From positions 1,178,001-1,242,000 of the forward strand of contig JAWLAG010000001.1 of assembly GCA_041395505.1 (NCBI GenBank): a DNA stretch of 64,000 nt, read 5' to 3'. The DNA comes from Steroidobacteraceae bacterium. GTDB taxonomy: Bacteria > Pseudomonadota > Gammaproteobacteria > Steroidobacterales > Steroidobacteraceae. The notes under the pieces are model-generated. The model saw nothing but the letters and a program-made list of their open reading frames with translations, was not told where the DNA came from and did not search any database. Of this stretch, positions 26,175-36,032 are shown in pieces. Each line of letters starts with the position of its first letter. Position 1 is the first letter of the stretch. The translations under genes and the position numbers were made by a program.

Positions 26175-29100
26175 TCAATCGCCTCTGTCGAACAAATAGC
26201 GCAGTCCGATTGTCGCTGCCCTCTCATCCTTGTCGTAGCTCACCAGCTCCAGCTGCGCGCGCCAGGCTGGCCGGAACTGCCAGATGCCCGCGATACCGAC
26301 ATATATCCCGACGCCGTTGAGCTTGTCGTACTGGATCGTGTCGTTGCTCGTGCTGTTGCTGGTGTATACAAGGCCGGCTTTCAATACTGGATAGAGCTTG
26401 GCATCGCGTCCATCGCGGAATGGCGTCCACTCTGTGCCCGCGCCGAAAATCCGGTAGCGCAATTCGCCCAAGTGGCCAACTTGCGGATTATCAGAGGCAA
26501 TACCGGCTTCGCCGAGTTCCGCAATAAAAGCCTCGATGGACCAGCGCTTGGCCAGCTGATTGCCGAAAATCAGGCGAAAGCCCGCGCTGCTGGTGTCGTC
26601 CACGCGGTAACCGCCATTGCGGTTGCGCGGCTTGAGATGTGACGGGCCAAGGTCGACCCCGGCATACCACTCGCCAGTGTGGTCCTCGGCGCGTGCGGCG
26701 GGCGTGCTCGTTGAGATCAACGCGACGAATAACACCAGCATTGCGCCGGTTCCCTGCCGCTGCCAGCGCAGTGCCAGCAGCAACAGGGCGCCGAGCAGCC
26801 AGAGGGTATCGAGAGCGCCTGCACCGCGCAGGGCGGTCTCGAGATTACCGGCAAGATCGCGATAGTCCGGGATGCCGTCACCATCAGAATCGCCGACACC
26901 TTCGCGACTGTCCGCAATGCCATCGCCATCGCTGTCGAGGTCCCGATAATCCGGCAGGCCGTCGCGGTCCGTATCAACAGCGATCTGCGGTACCGCGCCC
27001 GGCACATCGCCTTCGACCGAATCGAAGAATCCATCGCCATCGGCATCGATCGTCGAGTCGACCAATCCATCGCCATTCGCGTCGACGCCATTCGATTCGA
27101 CGATGTCGGCGATGCCATCGCCATCGCTGTCGAGATCGAGGTAATCAGGTGAGCCGTCATTGTCCGTATCGGGCAAGGGCAGGGGGCGGCCGCCAGATGC
27201 GGTCTCGACACTGTCGGCTATGCCGTTGGCATTGCTGTCGACATAGCCGTCGATCACTCCGTTGCCATCGGCATCTGCTCCGCCGCCTTCGAGTGCGTCG
27301 CTGAGCCCGTCGTTGTCACTGTCGCGATCGAGCCAGTCGGGTACGCCATCGGCGTCAAAGTCACCTGTGCCTTCGACGTCGTTGGGAATGCCGTCATTGT
27401 CCGCATCGAGATCGACCGAATCGGGAACGCCATCGCCGTCCGTGTCGGGTGACAGGCCAAAAGTCGCTGGCGCCGGATCGGCGACATCGGGCGCGCCATC
27501 GCCGTCGCTATCCGTCGTTGAGTCGATGCGGCCATCATTGTTGCCGTCGAGTGCGCTCTGTCCGGCATCAACGATGTCGAATGTCGCATCGTTGTTCGAG
27601 TCGAGATCGCGAAAGTCCGCGATGCCGTCATTGTCACTGTCCGGAGCCGCCGCAACTGGGCTCATGCCGTTGTCGATCTGGCCGTCGCGGTTACCGTCGC
27701 CGAGACCCGCTTCGACGACGTCTGCAATACTGTCGTTGTCGCTGTCGAGATCGCGAAAGTCCGGGACCGAGTCGCCATCGGTATCGGGCAAGACGTAGGC
27801 ATCGTCGATCAGATCCCCATCGAGGTCGGCGCCACCCGTTATGTCGGTGTCGATGGTATTGTCGATGCCATCGCCATCGCTGTCGACACCGCTCATGTCC
27901 GCTTCAAGCGTATCTAGCAGGCCATCGTTGTCGCTGTCGACATCACGGTAGTCTTCCGCGCCGTCACCATCGGTATCAGGGGGCATTACGCCGTCTGCAA
28001 CGCCATCGGCATTGGCATCAGCTCCACCAACAACATCGACGTCGAATGCATCGTCTATGCCGTCCACATCGCTGTCGGTCCCGCTGACTCCACCCTCGAG
28101 ATGATCGGGGATACCGTCCGCGTCGCTGTCGAGATCGAGATAGTCCGGGCGCCCGTCATTGTCCGTATCAACAGGGAACGCGGGTGCGCTGCCAGCTTCC
28201 AGGGCATCGGGGATGCCGTCCTCGTCGCTGTCGCGATCGCGGTAATCAGGCAGGCCATCACCATCACTGTCGAGCGGAGACATGGGATTCGTGCCCGCCT
28301 CAACCGCGTCAGGGATGCCGTCGTTGTCGCTGTCATCGTCCGCCGAGTCTGCGAGACCATCGCCATCCGTGTCGCTATTGGGCTCCAGCGCGTCGATGAT
28401 GCCATCGCCGTCTGTGTCAATGGGCAGGCCAGGATCTGCGCCGACTTCCGCGCCGTCGCTGATGCCATCGCCATCGGTGTCAGGATTGTTGCGATTCGTG
28501 CCGAGGGCATCCTCTTCGCCGTTGGTGAGGCCATCGCCATCGCTGTCAAGTGCCAGACAGACTGGGGAATTTGCATTCGGTACACACGGGTCGGTATTTG
28601 CTGGATCCGATTCGTCGTCGACGCCGTCGCCGTCGGTATCGGTGAGCGAGGATTCGAGCGCGTCGATGAGTCCATCGCCATCCGTGTCGAGCGGATTGTT
28701 GACGTCCGAGCCGATCTCCGCGCCATCGTCTTCACCATCACCGTCGGTGTCGGCGTTCAGCGGGTCAGTCCCGAGGGCCGTTTCGTCGGTGTTGCTGATA
28801 CCGTCGTTGTCGAGGTCGGTCGGTCCGACGTTCTGCGTGTGATGGAAGTTTGCCGTGGCAACGTCCTGCTGAACCGGAAAACTGTTGCTGTCAAGATAGA
28901 AAAGCTGCGACTGAACAGTGTAGGTCCCAGTCGCGCCATTAAGCGGGTAGGTTGGCGATACCGTGCGGGTTACCGAGCTATTCGCTGTAGCGCTGAAATT
29001 GTCCGTGAGCACCGACGTCGAATTGCCAGTCGGGTCGATAATGCTTACTTCAAGGCGGTAGTTTCCTGCGACAAACGCGTTGACGGTGGCATGACTGTCG

Positions 29101-29732
29101 ATGCGCACGTTGCCAGTCGCGACCGTGCCGTCGACCGCGCATCCGGCCGTGTTGGCAGTCCGTGTTGCGCAGCCCTGGATGACAACCGAGCCCGTGCTTG
29201 CTTTGTCCGCCGCACCGCCGTCGATCAGGATCTGCGCCCAGCGAACCGCAGTCACCCATGCTGTGGCATCACCCGAGGTGTCGATCTGCACTTCGACCAG
29301 ATTGTTGCCCGTGCTGATCCAGGACAAATCACTGATCTGGAAAACAGTCGTGCTCCACACATTGTTGGCGCCCGTGAGTTTTCCAAGAAAATGTCCATTG
29401 ATATAAACGTCGTCCTGCTCGCCCTGTTCTTCATCGACGTCCCAGGCTCTGAGTGTGAGCGTTGCCGACGCCGCTGGCGTCGTGTTGACCAGTACGTTGA
29501 ATTCGATTGGCGCGATCGGGCTCGTGTTTCCAAGTGTGACCGCCGGCGCCGGCTCGGTAACCAGGCTGTCAGTAGCCATATCTCCGTCTGGCGAGCCCGT
29601 GAGCGCATTGTTCTCGTTGTCTTCGTAGGTGTAGAACGTTCCAGGCGCTGCGCGACTCGACAGACCCGCCGCCAGTGCAATTATTGCTGCACTAGCCAGC
29701 ACGCCAAAACGGGACAGCTTGAAGTTGGACAT
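26175..29732 (-). CDS. Giant thrombospondin-type-3 calcium-repeat surface protein fused to an outer-membrane beta-barrel
   Basis: The 1185-residue protein has a signal peptide (SRFGVLASAAIIALAAGLSS) and an N-terminal beta-sandwich (about 35-180). A second domain follows (about 190-300), then about 650 residues of D-x-D-G-D-G-type calcium-binding repeats (about 302-959). Next comes a hydrophobic segment GAGALDTLWLLGALLLLALR flanked by basic residues, like a C-terminal sorting tail. A second signal-like segment (MLVLFVALISTSTPAARAED) and an 8-strand-like barrel (WYAGVDLG... to GLRYLF) end the protein. I start it at ATG 29732, ahead of the signal; earlier in-frame Met codons add basic residues. 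A barrel-only start at 26741 has AGGGAA upstream. Confidence 0.75.
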   Translation of the reverse strand: MSNFKLSRFGVLASAAIIALAAGLSSRAAPGTFYTYEDNENNALTGSPDGDMATDSLVTEPAPAVTLGNTSPIAPIEFNVLVNTTPAASATLTLRAWDVDEEQGEQDDVYINGHFLGKLTGANNVWSTTVFQISDLSWISTGNNLVEVQIDTSGDATAWVTAVRWAQILIDGGAADKASTGSVVIQGCATRTANTAGCAVDGTVATGNVRIDSHATVNAFVAGNYRLEVSIIDPTGNSTSVLTDNFSATANSSVTRTVSPTYPLNGATGTYTVQSQLFYLDSNSFPVQQDVATANFHHTQNVGPTDLDNDGISNTDETALGTDPLNADTDGDGEDDGAEIGSDVNNPLDTDGDGLIDALESSLTDTDGDGVDDESDPANTDPCVPNANSPVCLALDSDGDGLTNGEEDALGTNRNNPDTDGDGISDGAEVGADPGLPIDTDGDGIIDALEPNSDTDGDGLADSADDDSDNDGIPDAVEAGTNPMSPLDSDGDGLPDYRDRDSDEDGIPDALEAGSAPAFPVDTDNDGRPDYLDLDSDADGIPDHLEGGVSGTDSDVDGIDDAFDVDVVGGADANADGVADGVMPPDTDGDGAEDYRDVDSDNDGLLDTLEADMSGVDSDGDGIDNTIDTDITGGADLDGDLIDDAYVLPDTDGDSVPDFRDLDSDNDSIADVVEAGLGDGNRDGQIDNGMSPVAAAPDSDNDGIADFRDLDSNNDATFDIVDAGQSALDGNNDGRIDSTTDSDGDGAPDVADPAPATFGLSPDTDGDGVPDSVDLDADNDGIPNDVEGTGDFDADGVPDWLDRDSDNDGLSDALEGGGADADGNGVIDGYVDSNANGIADSVETASGGRPLPLPDTDNDGSPDYLDLDSDGDGIADIVESNGVDANGDGLVDSTIDADGDGFFDSVEGDVPGAVPQIAVDTDRDGLPDYRDLDSDGDGIADSREGVGDSDGDGIPDYRDLAGNLETALRGAGALDTLWLLGALLLLALRWQRQGTGAMLVLFVALISTSTPAARAEDHTGEWYAGVDLGPSHLKPRNRNGGYRVDDTSSAGFRLIFGNQLAKRWSIEAFIAELGEAGIASDNPQVGHLGELRYRIFGAGTEWTPFRDGRDAKLYPVLKAGLVYTSNSTSNDTIQYDKLNGVGIYVGIAGIWQFRPAWRAQLELVSYDKDERAATIGLRYLFDRGD
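26855..28825 (-). repeat. Coding tandem repeats (D-x-D-G-D-G calcium motif)
   Basis: The region encodes repeated 12-27-residue units of the D-T-D-G-D-G-(L/I)-x-D type, alternating with P-D-Y-x-D-x-D-S-D elements. At the DNA level the repeats are imperfect but dense (recurring ccatcgccatcgctgtcgag and similar), so recombination and assembly collapse are likely. The count of units should be treated as uncertain. Confidence 0.85.
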
Positions 29733-29952
29733 GACCGTATTCACCCTTGACTTGATGTGCGATCCAATTCGCGATGCGGCGCAGGGCCGCGCCCAGGGCC
29801 CCCACGCGCCAAATTGATTGCTTGCAGGTAACCTTGCGGTTTGTATCGGCGCGCGAACGCGTGCCTCGCGTGATCCAGGTCTCATTCCCTGAGCACTCCC
29901 CTTAGGGATCGATACTAGGGGCGCGGAAAGGGATTATCAATCGGGGCTTGTA

Positions 29953-31308
29953 TCAGGCGACGTGTTGCAATTGGCGGGTGCCCAAAAAAGACTTCGACAG
30001 CGACAGGTAAAGCGACTCACGGCACACCAACGCGCTGCTGCCGCGCCCCACAAAGGCGGCGGCCATCAAGGGTAGGGTCAGCGCGCGCTCGCCAACCATT
30101 TCACTGACGATGACCAACGCAGTCAGTGGCGCTTGTACGACTCCTGCGAAGTAGGCCGCCATGGTCAGCACGACCACGGCGCCGACGGGCGCTGCGTCCG
30201 TTGTCATGCTGATCAATCCCCCGAGTCCTGCGCCAACGGCAAGCGATGGCGCGAAGATTCCTGCTGGAATGCCGGCCGCATAGGACACCAGTGTTGCAGC
30301 GAACTTTTCGAGTGCATACCAGGGGTTCGGTAGCGTTTCCTGCTGCAGCAATTCCCTGGCCTGTTCATAGCCGGTGCCGAAAGTCGTGCCATCGGACAGC
30401 CAACCCAGTGCGGCCAATATCACTCCGCAGGCAAGCGCTACGGTGATGGGATTCAACCACCGGACGTTGGCGATGAGGTGCGGCACGCTGCGGCGCAGCA
30501 CAAGCATGCCGCGGGCAAATACGCCACCCGCGAGGCCTCCCGCTATGCCACAGACAGGAACCACGACCCAGTCCTGGATGTGCGCCAACAGCGCGGTCGT
30601 ACTGCCGAAATAGGCGTAGTTGCCAACAAGCGCAATGGACGTGATGCCAGCAAGGATAACCGCTGCAAATATGATTCCAGACGTCTTTTGTTCGAATGAC
30701 CGGGACAATTCCTCGATCGCAAACACGACGCCGGCGAGTGGCGTATTGAATGCAGCGGCGACTCCCGCTGCGCCGCCCGCGAGAATCAAGCCGCGGCTGA
30801 CGCCCGCTGCGGGCAAACGGACCGCGCGACCGAGCGAATGCATGATGGCGGCGCCGATCTGCACGGTCGGTCCCTCGCGGCCGACCGACGCACCGCAGGC
30901 GAGCGCGCCAATCGTCAGGAAAAACTTGCCTGCGGCATTGCGCAACGACAGCAGCCGATCACGGGTATCACCGGGGTGTAAATGCAAAGCCGCGATGGTT
31001 TGCGGAATCCCGCTGCCGCGGGCCTCGAAAAAGAACCGGTTGGTCAGCCAGACGATCAACGCCAGGCCAAGCGGCGGTGCGGCAAAGGCCCAGACTGCGC
31101 TACGTTCCGTCAGCGTCCGGAATAGCGCTTGCGCTTCATCGGCGCCATGCGCAAATGCAACTGCGACTGCGCCAGTGCTGATCGCCCCCACCCAGAACAC
31201 CAGTCGCCGCAACCACGCCATTGGCCGTGTCCAGCGTCGAAGTTCACGCCGAAGGGGCTGCGAAGAGGGTGCTTTCGTAACGGATTTCTCTAGTTCGGTA
31301 TCGGCCAT
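29953..31308 (-). CDS. ClC-family chloride/proton antiporter
   Basis: The protein has the ClC signature elements: GSGIPQTIAAL, GREGPTVQIGA (with the external gating glutamate), NTPLAGVVFAIEEL (with the internal proton-path glutamate), and a C-terminal GAxxAG pore stretch (AAYFAGVVQAPLTALVIV). Both glutamates indicate proton-coupled exchange rather than a plain channel. It has no CBS domain. ATG 31308 is chosen because earlier in-frame starts run into the divergent gene. It faces away from the 31439 transporter gene and is followed by a 220-bp gap. Confidence 0.9.
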   Translation of the reverse strand: MADTELEKSVTKAPSSQPLRRELRRWTRPMAWLRRLVFWVGAISTGAVAVAFAHGADEAQALFRTLTERSAVWAFAAPPLGLALIVWLTNRFFFEARGSGIPQTIAALHLHPGDTRDRLLSLRNAAGKFFLTIGALACGASVGREGPTVQIGAAIMHSLGRAVRLPAAGVSRGLILAGGAAGVAAAFNTPLAGVVFAIEELSRSFEQKTSGIIFAAVILAGITSIALVGNYAYFGSTTALLAHIQDWVVVPVCGIAGGLAGGVFARGMLVLRRSVPHLIANVRWLNPITVALACGVILAALGWLSDGTTFGTGYEQARELLQQETLPNPWYALEKFAATLVSYAAGIPAGIFAPSLAVGAGLGGLISMTTDAAPVGAVVVLTMAAYFAGVVQAPLTALVIVSEMVGERALTLPLMAAAFVGRGSSALVCRESLYLSLSKSFLGTRQLQHVA

Positions 31309-31438
31309 GGTCTGTCGTCTGGTTGCCTGGAGGATAACAGCCATCGGTCTCGCGCTGCGAACCGGCGTGCGGCTGCTATAGTGAATTTCGTGAAGTATTG
31401 CAGCAATTATCGAGCTGCGTGAGCGGCGCTCAAGTCCC

Positions 31439-32656
31439 GTGCACGAAACAGCTCCTGTCAATATTGCCGTGTTGCTCGTGAGTGCGGTTTGCGCTGTTTT
31501 CATGTTGCGGCCGGCGCTGTTGCGAGCACCAAATTGGCGTGCAACCGTGACGCCGCTGGCATCCATTATCGGTAGCGGATTCCTGGTGCTTGCGCCGATT
31601 TTGACGCGACAGTTCGGTCGCGATGCAACCTGGGTCATGCTCGGGCTGTGCGGATTTGCATATGCGATCGGGTCGGCGATTCGCTTCAATATCGTCAGCT
31701 TCGATAGTGATTCGGTGCCGGACCCCCGGCCGTCGGCGTTCGAGTTGACCCTGGACAAAACGGCAACGACCGCGCTCTGCTTTGCCTATGTCATATCCGT
31801 TTGTTATTACCTCAACCTTTTCGGTGCATTTGCGGTAAGCCTGACAGATTTTTCCGGAAAGACTGCTGGCAAGATCGTCACAACCGCAGTACTGATCATG
31901 ATCGCCGCGCTTGGGTGGCAAAAAGGCTTCCGTGGGCTCGAGCGCGCCGAGCAATTCACGGTCGGAGTCAAGATCGCGGTCATTTGCGGGCTGTTGGCAG
32001 GCATGGCCGCTTTCATCCTGCAACGAATTCCCGATGATCTGGCAAGCAACGGGCACGGCGAATTCGATGCGGCCGCGCTGCGTATGGCTTTCGGTCTGTT
32101 GATTACGGTGCAAGGATTCGAGACCTCGCGTTACCTGGGTGGCAGTTATTCGGCCGAGATGCGAGTCGGCACCATGCGCACGGCGCAATGGATGGCGACG
32201 CTCATCTACGTCGCCTACATTGGTTTCGCCAGCGTAATTTTCTCTCCGGGCGAGGTCGGCGGCAGCGAGACCGCAATCATCGATATGTCCGCGGTAATTG
32301 CGCCTGTCTTGCCGGCCCTGCTGGTACTGGCGGCGCTGGGGTCGCAGTTCAGCGCCGCGGTCGCGGATACGAACGGTTATGGTGGCCTGGTGAACGAGAT
32401 ATCGGGTGCTCGAATCCGCGCCCGGGTGGCCTATATCGTGCTGGCCATTTTCTGTATCGCGATGACCTGGTGGATCGATATTTTTCAGATCATCAGCTAC
32501 GCATCGCGCGCGTTCGCCGCATATTACGCGTTGCAATGCTTGCTGGCAGCTACCAGAAGCTGGCGAATCGGTGCTGCTGTGCCGCGGACACTGGGTTTTG
32601 CGGTGTTATGTCTTTTGTGTGTGGCCATTGCGTTTTTGGGGACTGCGGTCGAATGA
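31439..32656 (+). CDS. Multispanning membrane protein, possibly APC-superfamily transporter
   Basis: About eleven hydrophobic helices are visible, with an unwound G-rich stretch near the start (LASIIGSGFLVLAPILTR) and a mid segment FGLLITVQGFETSRYLGGSY similar to the LeuT-like F-E-T...R-Y-L-G region. This suggests the APC superfamily, but no definite family is assigned. The GTG at 31439 is the only good start. It is divergent from the ClC gene, and tadA follows after 82 bp, so the two may be co-transcribed by chance. Confidence 0.6.
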   Translation: MHETAPVNIAVLLVSAVCAVFMLRPALLRAPNWRATVTPLASIIGSGFLVLAPILTRQFGRDATWVMLGLCGFAYAIGSAIRFNIVSFDSDSVPDPRPSAFELTLDKTATTALCFAYVISVCYYLNLFGAFAVSLTDFSGKTAGKIVTTAVLIMIAALGWQKGFRGLERAEQFTVGVKIAVICGLLAGMAAFILQRIPDDLASNGHGEFDAAALRMAFGLLITVQGFETSRYLGGSYSAEMRVGTMRTAQWMATLIYVAYIGFASVIFSPGEVGGSETAIIDMSAVIAPVLPALLVLAALGSQFSAAVADTNGYGGLVNEISGARIRARVAYIVLAIFCIAMTWWIDIFQIISYASRAFAAYYALQCLLAATRSWRIGAAVPRTLGFAVLCLLCVAIAFLGTAVE

Positions 32657-32738
32657 GATGCGCCTGGGTCGCTAACCCGGTAGCAAAGGTACAATGTAGA
32701 GCCGAGCGCAGCGAAGACACGCTGAAGAAAATCTGCCT

Positions 32739-33218
32739 ATGCCCGTCAACACAGGTCTGGACGAACATTTCATGCGCGCTGCGCTTGAGCAGGCGCAGCG
32801 AGCTGCGGCGTCCGGCGAAGTTCCGGTTGGCGCGGTACTGGTGCGCGATGAACGAATCATAAGCGAAGGCTACAATCAGCCGATCTCCACCCATGATCCA
32901 ACGGCCCATGCAGAAATAATTGCGTTGCGCGCAGCGGGAATCGAGCTCAAAAGCTACCGGCTCAATGACTGCATCATGTATGTCACCCTTGAACCATGCG
33001 CCATGTGTGCGACAGCAATCATTCATGCCAGATTGCGCAGGCTCGTGTTCGCGGCCTGGGACCCGAAGGCCGGTGCTGGCGGTAGCGTCGTCGACATTTT
33101 CACCGCGCCATGGGTCAACCATCGGGTCGATGTGTTCGGCGGCGTAATGCAGTCGGAAGCCGGTCGCTTGTTAAGCGAGTTTTTCGCCAACCGCAGGGTG
33201 CGCAATGCGGCACGTTGA
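32739..33218 (+). CDS. tadA: tRNA-specific adenosine deaminase TadA
   Basis: The 159-residue protein converts A34 to inosine in tRNA-Arg(ACG). The zinc site is complete: HAEIIAL (H57, E59) and PCAMC (C87, C90). The family core LEPCAMCATAIIHARLRRLVFAAWDPKAGA is present, and the length matches the normal 150-170 residues. The MATE gene starts 14 bp inside its 3' end, so the two are translationally linked. Confidence 0.95.
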   Translation: MPVNTGLDEHFMRAALEQAQRAAASGEVPVGAVLVRDERIISEGYNQPISTHDPTAHAEIIALRAAGIELKSYRLNDCIMYVTLEPCAMCATAIIHARLRRLVFAAWDPKAGAGGSVVDIFTAPWVNHRVDVFGGVMQSEAGRLLSEFFANRRVRNAAR

Positions 33219-34599
33219 TACGGCGCTCGTAAGTGGCCCGGTACCGCGTACCCTGTTGCGCTTTGCACTGCCGATCCTTTATGCCAACGTGCTGCAGTCG
33301 GTCAATGGATCGATCAATTCCGTGTGGGTGGGCAAGTTTCTCGGCGAAGCTGCACTGACGGCAACAGCGAACGCGAACATCCTCATGTTCCTGCTGCTTG
33401 GCGCGGTTTTTGGTCTGACAATGGCCGCAACGATCCTGATAGCGCAACACATTGGAGCCGGCAACGCTGCCGAGGCACGGCGCGTCGTCGGCAGCAGTGC
33501 CGGATTTTTCCTCGCGGTTTCGGCCGTCATTGGCGTCGTGGGCCTCGTTCTTGCGGGCGACATTCTCGCGCTGATGCGTACGCCTGACGAAGCCTTGCCA
33601 CTTGCGCGCAGTTATCTGCAGGTCTTGTTTCTGGCCCTGCCATTCTCGTTCATGTTTTTCTTCGTCATGGCCGTTTTGCGCGGTGCCGGCGACGCCAAAA
33701 CTCCATTTTATTTCATGGCACTGGCGGTTCTCCTCGATATCGTACTGAATCCGCTATTGATTTTCGGCTTCGGTCCGGTACCCGGCTTGAAAATCGCGGG
33801 TTCGGCGCTTGCAACGCTGCTTTCGCAGGCAATTTCGCTCGCCATGATGCTCCGCGCGATGCGTCGTCGCGGCAGCGTCGTGTGGTTGCATCGCAACGAG
33901 CTGCATTTGTTGCGCCCGGTTGCTGCGATCATCAATACGTTGCTGCGCAAGGGGCTGCCGATGGGGCTGCAGATGATCGTATTGTCTTCCAGCATGGTTG
34001 CAATGATCGCGCTGATCAACCGCTTCGGCACCGTAGTTACTGCGGCGTTCGCTGCGGGAATGCAAGTATGGGTATACGTGCAAATGCCGGCGTTTGCACT
34101 CGGCGCGGCTGTTTCCTCGATGGCGGCGCAGAACATCGGTGCAGGCCAGTGGAATCGGGTTGCCGAGATCGCCCGCAGCGCCGTCCTTTTCAACCTGTTG
34201 CTCACAGGCATTCCGGTCATCATGCTGCTGGCGCTGGCGCGGCCGGCGCTCGGACTGTTCCTGCCAGGCGACGTCGTCACGCTCGACGTTGCGCAGAAAA
34301 TCAACGCGATTGTGCTCTGGTCCTACCCGCTTTTCGGAATTGCGATGGTGCTGAACGGTGTTATCCGCGCCACGGGAGCCGTGATAGCACCACTCGTGGT
34401 GCTGTTCGTCAGCCTATGGTTGGTGCGCATTCCTGGCGCCTACTATCTCGCCGACCAGTTCGGTCATCGCGCCATGTGGTGGAGCTTTCCGGTTGCGGCT
34501 GCGCTCGCGGCAACCGCGACTGTCATCTATTACCGATTTGGGTCGTGGCGAAAAGCCCGCCTGCTGCCGCAGGCGAGTCACCCGGTCGACTCGCCATAA
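33205..34599 (+). CDS. MATE-family multidrug/metabolite efflux pump
   Basis: The protein has twelve predicted helices in two pseudo-symmetric halves. The first half starts PRTLLRFALPILYANVLQSV with NSVWVGKFLG; the second starts LLRKGLPMGLQMIVLSSSMV and has MAAQNIGAGQWNRV, the typical Q-N-x-G-A motif. It is likely a sodium- or proton-coupled exporter in the inner membrane. Its ATG overlaps the end of tadA. Its last 22 bp overlap the end of mltF on the other strand. Confidence 0.92.
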   Translation: MRHVDTALVSGPVPRTLLRFALPILYANVLQSVNGSINSVWVGKFLGEAALTATANANILMFLLLGAVFGLTMAATILIAQHIGAGNAAEARRVVGSSAGFFLAVSAVIGVVGLVLAGDILALMRTPDEALPLARSYLQVLFLALPFSFMFFFVMAVLRGAGDAKTPFYFMALAVLLDIVLNPLLIFGFGPVPGLKIAGSALATLLSQAISLAMMLRAMRRRGSVVWLHRNELHLLRPVAAIINTLLRKGLPMGLQMIVLSSSMVAMIALINRFGTVVTAAFAAGMQVWVYVQMPAFALGAAVSSMAAQNIGAGQWNRVAEIARSAVLFNLLLTGIPVIMLLALARPALGLFLPGDVVTLDVAQKINAIVLWSYPLFGIAMVLNGVIRATGAVIAPLVVLFVSLWLVRIPGAYYLADQFGHRAMWWSFPVAAALAATATVIYYRFGSWRKARLLPQASHPVDSP

Positions 34600-35978
34600 C
34601 GCGGTTGCGTGCTGTACCACTCAAGGACATCCAGCATTCGCCGAATCCGGTCGACATACTGCACGGGCTCCCAGCCGCGCGCGTAGCCACGACGCACGCG
34701 CGTGTGCCACCTTTCGCGCGCCAGCAAAGGCAGGTTGGTACGCACGTCCTGCCAGCGATCAGGATTGCCGCCACGCATCTGGGTAATGACCCGTGCGTCC
34801 TCGAGATGTCCAAATCCGACGTTGTAGGCAGCCAGCGCAAGCCAACTGCGGTCGGGTTCGGCGATGCGTGCTGGCAATCGGTCGCGCAGTTGCGCGAGGT
34901 ATCGGGCACCGCCCTTGACATTGGCGCCGATATTGAACACATCGTCGACGCCGAGCTGTCGAGCCGTTGCCGGCATCAGCATCATGATACCGCGGGCACC
35001 ATCCGGCGACACGGCATCTTCACGCCAGCGACTCTCCTGGTACGCGACCGCCGCAAGCAGCCGCCAATCGAGCTGGTTCTCGCCAGCCGCCTGTTCGAAC
35101 AGTGGCCGAAGCTGCGGCAGGCGATCCAGCACATCTGCGCGCAATTCCAGCGGGGAGAGCTCCGCGTCGTCCGCTCCGGGGACACTGCGTTGCACGATTT
35201 GGGCAAGTAACCCGGAAGTCTGTATCGCAATGAAGTAGGACTCGATGCGCTCGCGCAACCTGTTTGCGGAAAGCGCCACGAACCATTGCACGGGACGTTG
35301 TTCGTCGAGCGGGAATGCAACGGAAATATCACGGTACAGGGTACGTACGAACGCGAAAACATTGGCATCGATGAGCGCCAGGTCAAGCCGATCACCATGC
35401 AGAACCTCGAGGTGGCGCGTGCCATGCGGCGCGTCGAATTCCTGCCACGATAGCTTGGGTAGTTGCGCTGAGCGCAATTGCCGCAATAGGGCCAACTGGT
35501 AGCTGGCCGCAGGTACAGCGATGTGGCGTCCATCGAGCGCGGCGATCCCGCGCGGTGATCGGCTGCCGCGCCGGTAGACAATCAGCTGCGGCACAAAATC
35601 GTAGGGTGCAGTTGCCTGCACGCCATCCGTAAGGGGCGGCTCTGCCGTGAGTTGCGCACCACCGATGTCCGCATCGCCGCGTGCCACCGCCCGCTGCAAC
35701 GAATAGCTGTCGGAATAGGTCAATACTTCGAGGTCGACACCGAGGTTCTCTGCAAAATTCCTGGCCAGCAGATATTCGATGCCTTCGGGCCCGTGAGCGC
35801 CCACGTAGTAGGAGTGCGGCCGCACGAGTGTTGCAAATCGCAGCACACCGCGCGCGTTGACGCCGCTCAAGTCCTGATCTGGCGCGTTTCGGGGCCGGCA
35901 GGCGGGTAGCAGAGCTAGCGCAGCGCAGGCGCAGAGCGCAGGCCAGACAGGTTTTGGGTCGAGCAGTCGCAGAATCAC
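34578..35978 (-). CDS. mltF: Membrane-bound lytic murein transglycosylase F
   Basis: The lipoprotein signal ends LLPAC. The N-terminal half is a substrate-binding-protein (SBP_bac_3) domain (VLRFATLVRPHSYYVGAHGP...). The C-terminal half is the SLT domain with the catalytic glutamate in YQESRW, GIMMLMPATARQLGV and ALAAYNVGFGHLEDA. It cleaves peptidoglycan glycan strands at the outer membrane. I favour GTG 35978, preceded by AGAGG, because it starts a normal lipoprotein signal; a TTG at 36014 would add 12 residues. The tRNA-Ser gene begins close by on the other strand. Confidence 0.9.
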   Translation of the reverse strand: MILRLLDPKPVWPALCACAALALLPACRPRNAPDQDLSGVNARGVLRFATLVRPHSYYVGAHGPEGIEYLLARNFAENLGVDLEVLTYSDSYSLQRAVARGDADIGGAQLTAEPPLTDGVQATAPYDFVPQLIVYRRGSRSPRGIAALDGRHIAVPAASYQLALLRQLRSAQLPKLSWQEFDAPHGTRHLEVLHGDRLDLALIDANVFAFVRTLYRDISVAFPLDEQRPVQWFVALSANRLRERIESYFIAIQTSGLLAQIVQRSVPGADDAELSPLELRADVLDRLPQLRPLFEQAAGENQLDWRLLAAVAYQESRWREDAVSPDGARGIMMLMPATARQLGVDDVFNIGANVKGGARYLAQLRDRLPARIAEPDRSWLALAAYNVGFGHLEDARVITQMRGGNPDRWQDVRTNLPLLARERWHTRVRRGYARGWEPVQYVDRIRRMLDVLEWYSTQPRYGESTG

Positions 35979-36032
35979 CGTGCCTCTGGCGTCGCCGTTG
36001 CGATAGAATACCAATTCCCGCGCTACCGCAAC

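Noticed and set aside
28101..29750. 549-codon plus-strand frame opposite the calcium-repeat gene
   Set aside because: Its composition mirrors the antisense of D-x-D-G-D-G codons; no signal, domain or ribosome site fits, and the minus-strand protein is clearly real.
29733..29952. Cyclic-di-GMP riboswitch ahead of the calcium-repeat gene
   Set aside because: A few bases resemble the GEMM start, but the A-x-G-G-x-C-A-A-A-C-C core and G-C-A-A-A-G-C-C part do not occur in order.
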